From Mycolicibacterium diernhoferi (lineage in GTDB: Bacteria; Actinomycetota; Actinomycetes; Mycobacteriales; Mycobacteriaceae): a stretch of 64,000 nucleotides of DNA. Position 1 is the stretch's first letter, and each line of letters starts with the position of its first letter. The stretch lies in NCBI RefSeq assembly GCF_019456655.1, contig NZ_CP080332.1, positions 2,356,001 to 2,420,000 on the forward strand, written 5' to 3'. Shown one piece after another: positions 36,056 to 44,731 of this stretch. A program made the position numbers and the translations under genes. Below the pieces are notes generated by a model that was given only the letters and a program-made list of their open reading frames with translations, was not told where the DNA came from and searched no databases.

Positions 36056-36061
36056 AGTGTA
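36056..36061 (-). promoter_or_regulatory. Leaderless -10 for the enoyl-CoA hydratase
   Basis: TACACT on the minus strand, then seven bases, then the ATG at 36048. Mycobacterial leaderless transcripts show exactly this spacing. The extended core GTACACTGATT matches the island site at 43540-43550. Confidence 0.55.
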
Positions 36062-36167
36062 CTAATGAAGCCGGGTCGACGATGTGTATCGGAGAAGTTG
36101 GCCGGGCGGGTCCGGCGGGCCGGGGTTTGTGCCCGGGCCAGTGAGCGGGGCACCGATGGGAGAGATC

Positions 36168-37391
36168 ATGTCCAAGGCGATCGGCACTTTGGAGCGCACG
36201 GCACTGGGTAGCCGGCAGATGCTCGACCACCCGTTCGAGCGGTTCGCATACCTGCGTGCACAGGCGCCGCTGTCCTGGGCCACCGCCCCGCAGTTGCTGC
36301 CCGGTAAGGGTGGCTTCCTGCTCACCCGCTTCGACGATGTGATGGCCATGCACAGCGACGACCGATTCTCCACCGACGTCATGAAGTACACCTCGATCGG
36401 TCGGTATTCCTGGGCGCTGCCGGCCACCGGCCGGATGCTGATGCAGACCATGGTGTTCAAGGACGATCCCGACCACAAGCGGTTGCGCACCCTGGTGCAC
36501 AAGGCATTCACGCCGAAGCTGGTGGCCACCATGGAATCCGACATCGTCAAGATCGCCGAACAACTCGCCGACGAGGTGCAGGCCAAGCGCGATGTGGATC
36601 TGGCCCACGAGTATGCGGTCCGGTTGCCGCTGGCCGTGATCGCCACCATGCTCGGGGTGGCCGACAAGGACCGCGACGAGTTCCACCGCCTGGTGGAGGC
36701 CCTCGGGGCCGGCGGCGGCAAGGCGCGGTCCCTGATCAACGCGCACCGGCTCGCCAAACTCTTCGAGCGACTGATCCAGGAGCGCCGCGTCGATCCCGAC
36801 GACGGGCTGATCTCGCAACTGGTGGCCGCCAACGAGGACGGGGACCGGCTCAGCCACACCGAGACCGTCGCCATGGTCTTCCTGCTGTTGCTGGCCGGCC
36901 ACGACACCACGGCCAGCCTGATCGGCAGCAGCGTGCTGGCCCTGATCCAGCATCCCGAACAGCTCGAACTGCTGCGTGAGCAACCGGAACTGCTGGGTGG
37001 CACCGGGATAGAAGAGCTGCTGCGGTTCACCTCGCCGGTCGCCTCCGGGGCGGCGCGGCTGGCCACCGAGGACGTCGAACTGCACGGGGTCACCGTGCCG
37101 CGCGGGGCCCACATCCTCGGCATGATCGCCGCGGCCAACCGGGACGACACCGTCTTCGACGAACCCGAGTCATTGGACCTGACACGTAAGCCCAACCGGC
37201 ACTTGGCATTCAACTTCGGTATGCATTACTGCCTGGGTCACCAACTGGCCCGGCTGGAAGGCCGGATCGCGTTGAGCACCCTACTGGCACGGTTCGGCAA
37301 CTGGGAGCTGGCGGTGCCGCCGGAGCGGCTGCACTACAAACCCACAGTCTCGCTTCGCGGGCTGACGAAACTACCGACCCGGATGTACTGA
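36168..37391 (+). CDS. Cytochrome P450
   Basis: 407-residue soluble bacterial P450. Heme thiolate Cys355 in FNFGMHYCLG (F348, G351, H353 fit the FxxGxHxCxG rule), oxygen-activation helix LLLAGHDTTAS, and ExxR in GIEELLRFTSP. ATG 36168 follows gggagaga; a longer frame lacks a site. It opens a tight rightward cluster (P450, MaoC-like, enoyl-CoA hydratase, phosphotransferase, fused dehydrogenase). Electrons must come from ferredoxin/reductase partners elsewhere. Hydroxylation of an acyl or ring carbon of the imported substrate is inference. Confidence 0.93.
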   Translation: MSKAIGTLERTALGSRQMLDHPFERFAYLRAQAPLSWATAPQLLPGKGGFLLTRFDDVMAMHSDDRFSTDVMKYTSIGRYSWALPATGRMLMQTMVFKDDPDHKRLRTLVHKAFTPKLVATMESDIVKIAEQLADEVQAKRDVDLAHEYAVRLPLAVIATMLGVADKDRDEFHRLVEALGAGGGKARSLINAHRLAKLFERLIQERRVDPDDGLISQLVAANEDGDRLSHTETVAMVFLLLLAGHDTTASLIGSSVLALIQHPEQLELLREQPELLGGTGIEELLRFTSPVASGAARLATEDVELHGVTVPRGAHILGMIAAANRDDTVFDEPESLDLTRKPNRHLAFNFGMHYCLGHQLARLEGRIALSTLLARFGNWELAVPPERLHYKPTVSLRGLTKLPTRMY

Positions 37392-37409
37392 CAGAGGGGA
37401 ACTCCAGCG

Positions 37410-38681
37410 ATGACCCAGACCGAACAGGTCCGCGATTTCGACCACGCGATCAAGGACGACGACATCGAGCGGGCCAAACTGCTGCTCGGCATCGATGCCC
37501 CCGCCAGCATCGACGAGCACCACCGTGAACTGAGCGTCGACGCGATCCGCCAGTTCGCCATCGGCTACGGCGACGACAACCCGCTCTACGTCGACCCCGA
37601 CTACGGGGTGAGCACGCGCTGGGGCGGACCCATCGCGCCCCCGATGATCCATTCCTCGCTGTCCCGAAAGATGTTGGGCGATCCGATTCCCGAGGATATC
37701 CGCAAGGCGACCAAGGGACTGTTCTCCGGTGTGCACATCTTCGTCTCCGGTCAGGACACCGAATGGTTCCAGCCGGTACGGCCGGGGGATCAGCTGTTCG
37801 GGTTCGGCGGCCTGGAATCGATCGAGGAGAAGACCAGCGAGTTCGCCGGCCGCTCGGTCATCCGGGTGCGCCGGGTCGTCCGGATCAACCAGCGCGCGGA
37901 GGTCGTCGCCATCGAGCGCACGATCCTGATCGCCACCGAACGAAAGCAGTCCCGCGAGCGCGGCAAGAACATGACCATCGAACCGGCCAGCTACACCGAC
38001 GAGCAGATCGCCGAGATCGACGCGATCTACGCGGCCGAGGGGCCGCGCGGCGCCGAACCGCGCTACTACGAGGACGTCCAGGTCGGCGATGTGCTGCCGA
38101 AGATGGTCAAGGGCCCGCTGACGCTCACCGACATGATCTGCTTCCACGCCGGCGGTTACGGTTTCGGGCCGTACGGCACCAGCGCCTCCCGGGTCGGGTA
38201 CAAGAACCGGCAGCGCGCCGGGAAGTTCTACATCAAGAACGCGGCCGGGATCCCCGACGTCGCGCAGCGGCTGCACTGGGAGAACGAGTGGTCCCAGTCG
38301 ATCGGAAACCCGATGGCCTACGACTACGGCATCATGCGGGAATGCTGGCTGACCCATTACGTCACCGACTGGATCGGTGACGACGGCTGGCTGCTGCGCC
38401 AGCACGACGAGATGCGCAAGTTCAACTTCATCGGTGACACCCAGTTCATCACCGGCGAAGTGGTCGGCAAGAAGATCGAGAACGGCAACGCCACTGTGGA
38501 TCTCGCGTTCCGGGCGACCAACCAGCGCGGTGAGGTCACCGCGCCGGCCACCGCCACGGTCGCGCTGCCCAGCCGCGAACTCGGCCCCGTCGTGCTGCCC
38601 GAACCCGATCCGGAACTACGGCGCAAGGCGTCGGCGTTCATGGCGCGCCACAACGAACTCGCCGGGACACCGCCCCGGTGA
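37410..38681 (+). CDS. MaoC-like/FAS1-type dehydratase, double hotdog
   Basis: 423-residue protein with two hotdog units. N-terminal half resembles the MaoC dehydratase N-domain (AIRQFAIGYGDDNPLYVD, GPIAPPMIHSS). C-terminal half (from ~200) is a second hotdog with VQVGDVLPKMVKGPLTLTDMI and HWENEWSQSIGNP. Such enzymes hydrate enoyl-CoA in branched or steroid side-chain beta-oxidation. Not a classical single MaoC domain, so the reaction is inferred. ATG 37410 after agagggg. The stop overlaps the next start (GTGA). Confidence 0.82.
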   Translation: MTQTEQVRDFDHAIKDDDIERAKLLLGIDAPASIDEHHRELSVDAIRQFAIGYGDDNPLYVDPDYGVSTRWGGPIAPPMIHSSLSRKMLGDPIPEDIRKATKGLFSGVHIFVSGQDTEWFQPVRPGDQLFGFGGLESIEEKTSEFAGRSVIRVRRVVRINQRAEVVAIERTILIATERKQSRERGKNMTIEPASYTDEQIAEIDAIYAAEGPRGAEPRYYEDVQVGDVLPKMVKGPLTLTDMICFHAGGYGFGPYGTSASRVGYKNRQRAGKFYIKNAAGIPDVAQRLHWENEWSQSIGNPMAYDYGIMRECWLTHYVTDWIGDDGWLLRQHDEMRKFNFIGDTQFITGEVVGKKIENGNATVDLAFRATNQRGEVTAPATATVALPSRELGPVVLPEPDPELRRKASAFMARHNELAGTPPR

Positions 38682-39511
38682 GCGGGGCCGGCGTGCAGAC
38701 CGGCACCGACACCGTGCTGGCCGAGGTCGTCGACGGGGTCGGTGTCATCACCCTCAACCGGCCCGACCGGCGCAATGCGCTGCACGCCGAGATGTACGAG
38801 GCGGTGCCGCGACTGCTCGAGCGGTTCGCCGCCGACGACGGCATCGGAGCCGTGCTGCTCACCGGGTCCGGCAACGCGTTCTGCGCGGGTGGGGACGTCC
38901 GCGACGGCGACTCGGCCAGGAACGTCGCCACCGGCGACCGGGAAGCCCGGATTCTCTCCCGCAGTGCGATTCTGGCCGACAACGCCCGGATGGTGACGCT
39001 GCTGCACGAGATGCCGAAGATCACCATCGCCGCGCTGCCCGGCGCGGCGGTCGGCGCCGGGATGAGCATCGCGCTGGGCGCCGATCTGCGGATCGCGGCC
39101 CGGTCGGCGCGGCTGATCCCGGGCTGGTCGAAGCTGGCCTTCTCCGGTGACTTCGGCGGGGCGTGGCTGCTGACTCATCTGGTCGGGCCGGCCAAGGCGC
39201 TGGAACTGTTGATCACCGACGAGCCGATCGACGCCGGGACCGGCGAGCGGCTGGGGTTGTTCAACCGGGTCGTCGAGGACGACGACCTGCCCGCCGCGGC
39301 GCTGCGCTGGGCGGCGCAGATCGCCGCCGGGCCCACCTACGCGTTCGCCGGCACCAAGGCCAACGTGCGCGACGCCGGGCGGCTGCCGCTGGCCGAGGCG
39401 ATCCGGGCCGAAAGCGAGCGGATGGTGCGCAGCGGCGCGACCGCCGAGCACCGCGACGCAGTCAAGGCCTGGCTGGCCCAGGCCGCTCAGAAGGCGAAGG
39501 TGCGGTCATGA
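38678..39511 (+). CDS. Enoyl-CoA hydratase/isomerase
   Basis: 277-residue crotonase. Conserved pieces: ITLNRPDRRNALHAEMYE, GNAFCAGGDVRD (oxyanion hole) and LPGAAVGAGMSIALGADLRIA, with the second hole in GDFGGAWLLTHLVG. GTG start at the overlap with the MaoC-like gene and ATGA overlap with the next, so a tightly coupled operon. Substrate not determined by sequence. Confidence 0.88.
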   Translation: MSGAGVQTGTDTVLAEVVDGVGVITLNRPDRRNALHAEMYEAVPRLLERFAADDGIGAVLLTGSGNAFCAGGDVRDGDSARNVATGDREARILSRSAILADNARMVTLLHEMPKITIAALPGAAVGAGMSIALGADLRIAARSARLIPGWSKLAFSGDFGGAWLLTHLVGPAKALELLITDEPIDAGTGERLGLFNRVVEDDDLPAAALRWAAQIAAGPTYAFAGTKANVRDAGRLPLAEAIRAESERMVRSGATAEHRDAVKAWLAQAAQKAKVRS

Positions 39512-40944
39512 CCGGCGAGCGTACCCAGATCCCGGCCGACCTACAGGCCTGGATCGCCGAGGTGACCGGCGCGGGACAGATTGCGCTGGAACAGGTTTCC
39601 GGTGGCGCGAGCCGGCAGGCCTGGTTCGTCGACCTCGACGCCGGCACGGACGGCGCACAGCAGCTGTTCCTGCGCTACGACCCGCGCGAACCCCGGCCCG
39701 GCAGTGCCTTCCACTCGCTGCAGGTGGAGGCTGCGATCATCGCCGAGTTGCACCGGCACGGCGTGCAGGTGCCCCGGGTGATCGCCGCGCACCCGTCCGC
39801 GCAGGCGGTGCTGATGGACCGGGTGGCGGGGGAGACCTGGTTCCGGCTGATCAAGGATCCCGACGAACAGGTGCGCACCGCACAGGATTTCATCGCCAAG
39901 CTGGCCGCCATGCACCGCATCGACGCGCGCGAACTGCGGATCGCCGGCCTCGGCCCGGCCGGCCCGGTCGCCGATCATGTCCGCGCCGAGATCGCCGAGA
40001 TGCGCTCCCGGGTGGACCGGTACGGCAGACCGGCGCCGCTGCTGGGCTTTTGCATCGACTGGCTGGACCGCAACGTGCCCGACTACGACGGGCCGACGGT
40101 GCTGGTGCAGGGTGATACCGGGCCCGGCAACTTCATGTACGCCGACGGGGTCGTCACCGCGATCGTGGACTGGGAGCTGGCGCACTTCGGTGACCCGATG
40201 GACGACATCGCCTGGCTGTCCCTGCGCACCGTGCAGGACACCTTCACCGATTTCCCGGCCCGGCTCGCCGAGTACGAAGCGCTGTCCGGGCACCGCATCG
40301 ACGAGACCCGGGTCTGGTACTACCGGCTGTTCGCCGAGACCCGGTTGGCCTCCATGAACCCGGGCAGCGTGGACACCCGGGCCTCGGCCCCGGCCGGCTC
40401 GCCGGATGCGGGCAACGGCCTGATCTACGGCATGCTGCACCGACGGCTGCTCATCGAGGCGCTGGCCCACGCCGTCGGGATCCCCGAGGTGGCGGTGGAT
40501 CTGCCCGGCGAGGACCGGGTTTCGGAGAACGCGCCGGTGTACGAGGCGGCCGCCGCGGCGCTGTCCGGTGCCGTCGAGCGCTCCACCGACGCGCTGGCGA
40601 CCCGGTACGTCAAGGGTGCCGCCCGGCTGGTCAAGTACCTCGCCGAGGTCGACCGGATCGGCGGACTCGTCGAGGCCGCCGAGATCGCCGAGATCGCCGC
40701 ACTGCTCGGCCGGACACCGTCCTCGGTATCCGTGGGCCGCGCGGGCCTGGCCGCGGCGGCCGGGCGCGGCGAGATCGGCGAACGCGAGTACGTCGCCCAA
40801 CTGTGGCGCGGCATCAAACGTGACGACCATCTGACCCGCACGGCCTCCGGCGCGCTGAGCCGCAGGACGTGGCCACCCCTGACCCATTCCGTGGAACCCC
40901 ACTTGCACAAGGAGACCGAGACCGTTGGGCATCGCAATCACTGA
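39508..40944 (+). CDS. Phosphotransferase family (APH/ACAD10-like) protein
   Basis: 478-residue aminoglycoside-phosphotransferase-fold protein. The catalytic loop reads VQGDTGPGNFMY, with Gln201 where most members have His before the GD, while Asp203 and Asn208 remain. A DWE metal-site motif follows in AIVDWELAHFGDP. The C-terminal ~130 residues are a separate helical extension. In several actinobacterial fatty-acid clusters such kinases sit by acyl-CoA dehydrogenases and may phosphorylate hydroxy-acyl intermediates, which is inference here. Coupled to both neighbours by short overlaps. Confidence 0.85.
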   Translation: MTGERTQIPADLQAWIAEVTGAGQIALEQVSGGASRQAWFVDLDAGTDGAQQLFLRYDPREPRPGSAFHSLQVEAAIIAELHRHGVQVPRVIAAHPSAQAVLMDRVAGETWFRLIKDPDEQVRTAQDFIAKLAAMHRIDARELRIAGLGPAGPVADHVRAEIAEMRSRVDRYGRPAPLLGFCIDWLDRNVPDYDGPTVLVQGDTGPGNFMYADGVVTAIVDWELAHFGDPMDDIAWLSLRTVQDTFTDFPARLAEYEALSGHRIDETRVWYYRLFAETRLASMNPGSVDTRASAPAGSPDAGNGLIYGMLHRRLLIEALAHAVGIPEVAVDLPGEDRVSENAPVYEAAAAALSGAVERSTDALATRYVKGAARLVKYLAEVDRIGGLVEAAEIAEIAALLGRTPSSVSVGRAGLAAAAGRGEIGEREYVAQLWRGIKRDDHLTRTASGALSRRTWPPLTHSVEPHLHKETETVGHRNH

Positions 40945-43096
40945 AGACCATCGTGAACTGGCCGGGGTTGCCCGCGCCTTTCTGCAGGCCCGTGGCGCAC
41001 GGGCGGCCGCACGATCGCTGCTCGACGCCGACGATGAAGCGCGGCCGGCGTTCTGGGCCGAGCTGACCGGTCTGGGTTGGCTCGGTCTGCACGTCGCCGA
41101 GGAGTACGGCGGAGCCGGGTTCGGGCTACCGGAACTGGTGGTGGTGGTGGAGGAGTTCGGCCGCGCCGTCGCCCCCGGACCGTTCGTGCCCACCGTGACC
41201 GCTTCGGCGATCATCTCGGCCGCGGGCAGCGACGAACAGCGGGGACGCCGGTTGCCCGGGCTGGTCGACGGCAGCAGCACCGCCGCGGTCGGTATCGACA
41301 CCGCGATCACCGCCGACGGGAATCGCTTCTCGGGCGAGGCTCCGGTGGTGCTGGGCGCCGCGCTGGCCGACCTGCTGGTGCTGACCGTGGGGGAGGACGT
41401 GGTGATCGTCGACCGCGCCGCCGCCGGTGTCACCGTGGAGGTGCCGGGCAACCTCGATCCCACCCGCCGGTCGGGGCGGGTCACGCTGACCGATGTGGAG
41501 CTGTCCGCCGCGGACATCCTGCCCGGTCGGGCGGCCATCGCGGTGGCCTTGGCCCAGACCATCGTCGCCGCCGAAGCCGTTGGCGGAGCGCAGGATTGCG
41601 TGGAGGCAGCGGTCGACTACGCGAAGGTGCGTGAGCAGTTCGGCCGCGCCATCGGCACCTTCCAGGCGATCAAACACCATCTGGCCAACATGCTGGTGGC
41701 CGCCGAATCCGCGACCGCGACGGTGTGGGACGCCGCCCGCGCCGCCGAGTCGGCCACCGAGGACGAGTTCGCGTTGATGGCCGCCTGCGCGGCGACCCTG
41801 ACCTTCCCGGCCTATGTGCACAACGCCGAACTCAACATCCAGGTGCACGGCGGCATCGGGTTCACCTGGGAGCACGACGCGCATCTGCATCTGCGCCGCG
41901 CGCTGACGGTGCGCGGGCTGTTCGGTGGCCGCGAGGGGCCGACGTCGGTCTACGAGCTGACCGCCAAGGGGGTGGTCCGGGAGAACTCCATCGACCTGCC
42001 CCCGGAGGCCGAACAACTCCGCGCCGAGATCAGCCGGGAGTTCGCCACCTGGCCGGATCTCGACGAGAAGGCCCTGCGGGAGCGGATGATCGAGACCGGC
42101 TATCTGATGCCGCACTGGCCCAGGCCGTGGGGCCGGGCGGCCGACGCGGTCGAGCAGCTCGTCATCGAGCAGGAGATGGCGGCGGCGGGGATCAGGCGGC
42201 CCGACTTCGGCATCACCGGGTGGGTGGTGCTGACACTGATCCAGCACGGCACCCCCGAGCAGATCGAGCGGTTGGTCGCCAAGGCGCTGCGCGGTGACCA
42301 GGTGTGGTGCCAGCTGTTCTCCGAACCCGGCGCCGGATCCGATGCCGCCGCGGTCGGTACCAAGGCGGTGCGCACCGACGGCGGCTGGATCATCAACGGG
42401 CAGAAGGTCTGGACCAGTGGTGCGCAGTACTGCCAGCTCGGTCTGGCGACCGTGCGCACCGACCCGGAGGCGTCCAAGCACGCCGGCATCACCACGGTCA
42501 TCATCGACATGACGGCGCCGGGCGTCGAGGTGCGGCCGCTGCGGCAGATCACCGGGCAGTCGGAGTTCAACGAGGTGTTCTTCACCGATGTGTTCGTGCC
42601 CGACCAGGATGTCGTCGGCGCACCGAACAACGGCTGGACGGTCGCGCGGGCCACGCTGGGCAACGAACGGGTGAGCATCGGCGGTGGCGGGGTGGCGGCG
42701 AGCCGCAACGCGGCGGGGGCGATAGTGGATGTGACGCAACGGTTCGCCGATCGCGTCGCCGGCGCGCCCGAGCGCGCCGGACGGTTCCTCGCCGACGAGC
42801 ATGCGCTGCGGCTGCTGAACCTGCGCCGGGTGGCGCGCAGCGTGGCCGGGGCGGAACCGGGTCCCGAGGGCAACGTGACCAAACTGCTGATCGCCGAACA
42901 TGTGGTGGACCGGGCCGGTCTGACCGCGGAGTTGTTCGGCGCCGATGTCGCGCTGCTGGCGGCGCCGGCCAAGGGAGCCGGGCTGATGGTGCTCGGATCC
43001 CGGGGGATGACCATCGCGGGCGGCACCTCGGAGGTGACCCGCAATCAGATCGCCGAGCGCATCCTGGGCCTGCCCCGCGATCCGCTGATCAAGTGA
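40925..43096 (+). CDS. Fused two-domain acyl-CoA dehydrogenase (FadE34-like)
   Basis: 723-residue chain with two acyl-CoA dehydrogenase domains. The first ends with HGGIGFTWEHDAHLHLRRA (about 308); the second carries WCQLFSEPGAGSDAAAV and ends with MTIAGGTSEVTRNQIAER (about 695). M. tuberculosis FadE34 (711 residues, cholesterol side chain) has the same covalent fusion. TTG start at 40925 overlaps the phosphotransferase by 20 bases after aaggag (40909-40914). Each half matches one member of the split pair at 13892-16318, so the fusion is the one-chain version of that heteromer. Substrate probably a bulky acyl-CoA. Confidence 0.9.
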   Translation: MGIAITEDHRELAGVARAFLQARGARAAARSLLDADDEARPAFWAELTGLGWLGLHVAEEYGGAGFGLPELVVVVEEFGRAVAPGPFVPTVTASAIISAAGSDEQRGRRLPGLVDGSSTAAVGIDTAITADGNRFSGEAPVVLGAALADLLVLTVGEDVVIVDRAAAGVTVEVPGNLDPTRRSGRVTLTDVELSAADILPGRAAIAVALAQTIVAAEAVGGAQDCVEAAVDYAKVREQFGRAIGTFQAIKHHLANMLVAAESATATVWDAARAAESATEDEFALMAACAATLTFPAYVHNAELNIQVHGGIGFTWEHDAHLHLRRALTVRGLFGGREGPTSVYELTAKGVVRENSIDLPPEAEQLRAEISREFATWPDLDEKALRERMIETGYLMPHWPRPWGRAADAVEQLVIEQEMAAAGIRRPDFGITGWVVLTLIQHGTPEQIERLVAKALRGDQVWCQLFSEPGAGSDAAAVGTKAVRTDGGWIINGQKVWTSGAQYCQLGLATVRTDPEASKHAGITTVIIDMTAPGVEVRPLRQITGQSEFNEVFFTDVFVPDQDVVGAPNNGWTVARATLGNERVSIGGGGVAASRNAAGAIVDVTQRFADRVAGAPERAGRFLADEHALRLLNLRRVARSVAGAEPGPEGNVTKLLIAEHVVDRAGLTAELFGADVALLAAPAKGAGLMVLGSRGMTIAGGTSEVTRNQIAERILGLPRDPLIK

Positions 43097-43529
43097 GCGC
43101 GGCCGGAGCGAACACCGGGACGTACACCGTCCCGGTGTTGTGCTCGTGCTGTTCGAACCGCACCGTCAGCGGCATGCCGGTGACCAGATCCTCGGGATCG
43201 CAGTCGACGATGTTGGTGACCATGCGCAGCTCGGGCTGTTCGGCCAGCTCCACCAACGCGATGATGAAAGGCGTTGGGACACTGGGATGGAACTGCTGAT
43301 GAGCGACGGTGTAGGTGAACAACGTCGCCGCACCGGACACCGCGGCGTAATCGCACCCGGCGCCGCAGTCGGGGCAGCCGGCGCGCGGCGGGAGGACGAA
43401 TCGCCCGCACGATGGGCAGTACTGCACGCGCAGCACACCGTCGGCACCGGAGGTCCAGAACGGGCGGGTGCTGTCGTCGAGTGCGGGCAGGACCCGCGGC
43501 GCGTTCGCCGAAACCGGTGATGGTGTCAC
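43089..43529 (-). CDS. Zinc-ribbon/OB-fold DUF35 protein
   Basis: 146-residue DUF35 protein: an N-terminal rubredoxin-like zinc ribbon (YCPSCGRFVLPPRAGCPDCG) and an OB-fold. DUF35 proteins partner with thiolase-like enzymes; in cholesterol degradation a DUF35 domain of ChsH2 binds Ltp2 for a retro-aldol cleavage. Here it is divergent from a thiolase-like gene, so the same pairing is likely (inference). GTG 43529 is used because TACTGT lies exactly seven bases upstream, a leaderless signature. It meets the dehydrogenase stop by eight bases. Confidence 0.86.
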   Translation of the reverse strand: MTPSPVSANAPRVLPALDDSTRPFWTSGADGVLRVQYCPSCGRFVLPPRAGCPDCGAGCDYAAVSGAATLFTYTVAHQQFHPSVPTPFIIALVELAEQPELRMVTNIVDCDPEDLVTGMPLTVRFEQHEHNTGTVYVPVFAPAALT

Positions 43530-43536
43530 TCGCAGA

Positions 43537-43562
43537 ACAGTACACTGATTAAGCTTATTCAC
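43537..43562. promoter_or_regulatory. Shared operator with divergent overlapping -10s
   Basis: A near-palindrome TGATTAAGCTTATTCA (43546-43561, 14 of 16 symmetrical). Leftward -10 TACTGT (complement of 43537-43542) and rightward -10 TACACT (43541-43546) overlap by two bases. Over 43538-43562 the site shares 19 of 25 bases with 15088-15112. The rightward start site would be near 43554, inside the palindrome, a good position for repression. Confidence 0.65.
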
Positions 43563-43576
43563 GTGAGGAAGGGCGA

Positions 43577-44731
43577 ATGGTCCCAGCCAGCACTGCCGCC
43601 CCGGTGATCTCGGGCACCGGCATCTCCCAGATCGGGCGTCGCACCGGTATCCCGGCCTCCGATCTCACCGCACAGGCCGCCACCGCGGCCATCGCCGACG
43701 CCGGACTCACCGCGGCCGACATCGACGGTGTCATCACCCTCGGTGACACCCCGGCCGAGGAGGCGGCCGCCCGGCTCGGCATTCCCGGGGCCGGCGACTT
43801 CGGGCCGGCGATGGGGTCCGCCGGGCTGCTCACCCCGCTGGTGCAGGCTCGCGACGCGGTGGCCGAGGGTCGGGCCCGTCACGTGCTGGTCTACCGCACC
43901 GTGCAGATGATGGGCGGCACCGCCGACGCCGGCCCCAGGAAGGCCCGGCCCGCCGAGCGCACCGCGATGGACCGTGAGTTCGAATACCTTGTTGCCGCGC
44001 ATGCCTACTCGGCCGCGAACTGGCTGGCCATGCACTGCCGCCGGCACATGGATCTGTACGGCACCACCCGTGAACAACTGGGCTGGATCGCCATCAATGC
44101 CCGCCGCAACGCGGCCCGCAATCCGCTGGCCGTCTACCGCGACCCGATCACCATGGCCGACTACCTGGACGCCCGGCAGATCTCGTCGCCGTTCGGGCTG
44201 CTGGACTGCGATGTGCCGGTGGACGGTTCGATCGCCTTCGTGGTGTCCACCGCGGCGCACCGCGCCGACAGCCCGCACGGCGCGGTGACCATCGAGGCCA
44301 CCGGCGGGGCGTCCGGCCGCGGCGGCTGGTTCGGCCGGTCGGACTACCCGAAGATGGCGGCCACCGACGCCGCCGCGGACCTGTGGTCCAAGACCGCCCT
44401 GAAACCCGCCGACGTCGACATCGCGGAACTGTACGACGGATTCAGCTTCCTCGCCCTGGCCTGGCTGGAGGCGCTCGGGTTCTGCGCGGACGGGGAAGGC
44501 GGCGCCTTCGTCGACGGCGGCACCCGCATCGCCCCGGCCGGACAGCTGCCGCTGAACACCTACGGCGGTCAACTCTCGGCCGGCCGGATGCACGGCTACT
44601 GGGTGCTGCACGAGGCCTGTCAGCAGCTGCGTGGCCTCGCCGGACCCACCGCGATCCCCGCGCGCCCCGAGGTGGCCGTGGTGTCCGCCGGTGGCGGCCC
44701 GATCGCCGGATGTGTGCTGCTGACATGCTGA
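43577..44731 (+). CDS. Thiolase-like protein, Ltp2-type
   Basis: 384-residue thiolase-fold protein of the lipid-transfer/SCP2-thiolase group. The usual N-terminal nucleophile Cys block is altered (GSAGLLTPLVQARDAV), which is expected for the non-thiolytic Ltp2-like enzymes that use Tyr instead. Candidate Tyr are in AELYDGFSFLAL and GRMHGYWVLHEA. It is divergent from a DUF35 protein, the known partner type for the retro-aldolase that removes a propionyl unit from a steroid side chain. ATG 43577 after ggaaggg. It overlaps the next gene by seven bases. Confidence 0.87.
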   Translation: MVPASTAAPVISGTGISQIGRRTGIPASDLTAQAATAAIADAGLTAADIDGVITLGDTPAEEAAARLGIPGAGDFGPAMGSAGLLTPLVQARDAVAEGRARHVLVYRTVQMMGGTADAGPRKARPAERTAMDREFEYLVAAHAYSAANWLAMHCRRHMDLYGTTREQLGWIAINARRNAARNPLAVYRDPITMADYLDARQISSPFGLLDCDVPVDGSIAFVVSTAAHRADSPHGAVTIEATGGASGRGGWFGRSDYPKMAATDAAADLWSKTALKPADVDIAELYDGFSFLALAWLEALGFCADGEGGAFVDGGTRIAPAGQLPLNTYGGQLSAGRMHGYWVLHEACQQLRGLAGPTAIPARPEVAVVSAGGGPIAGCVLLTC

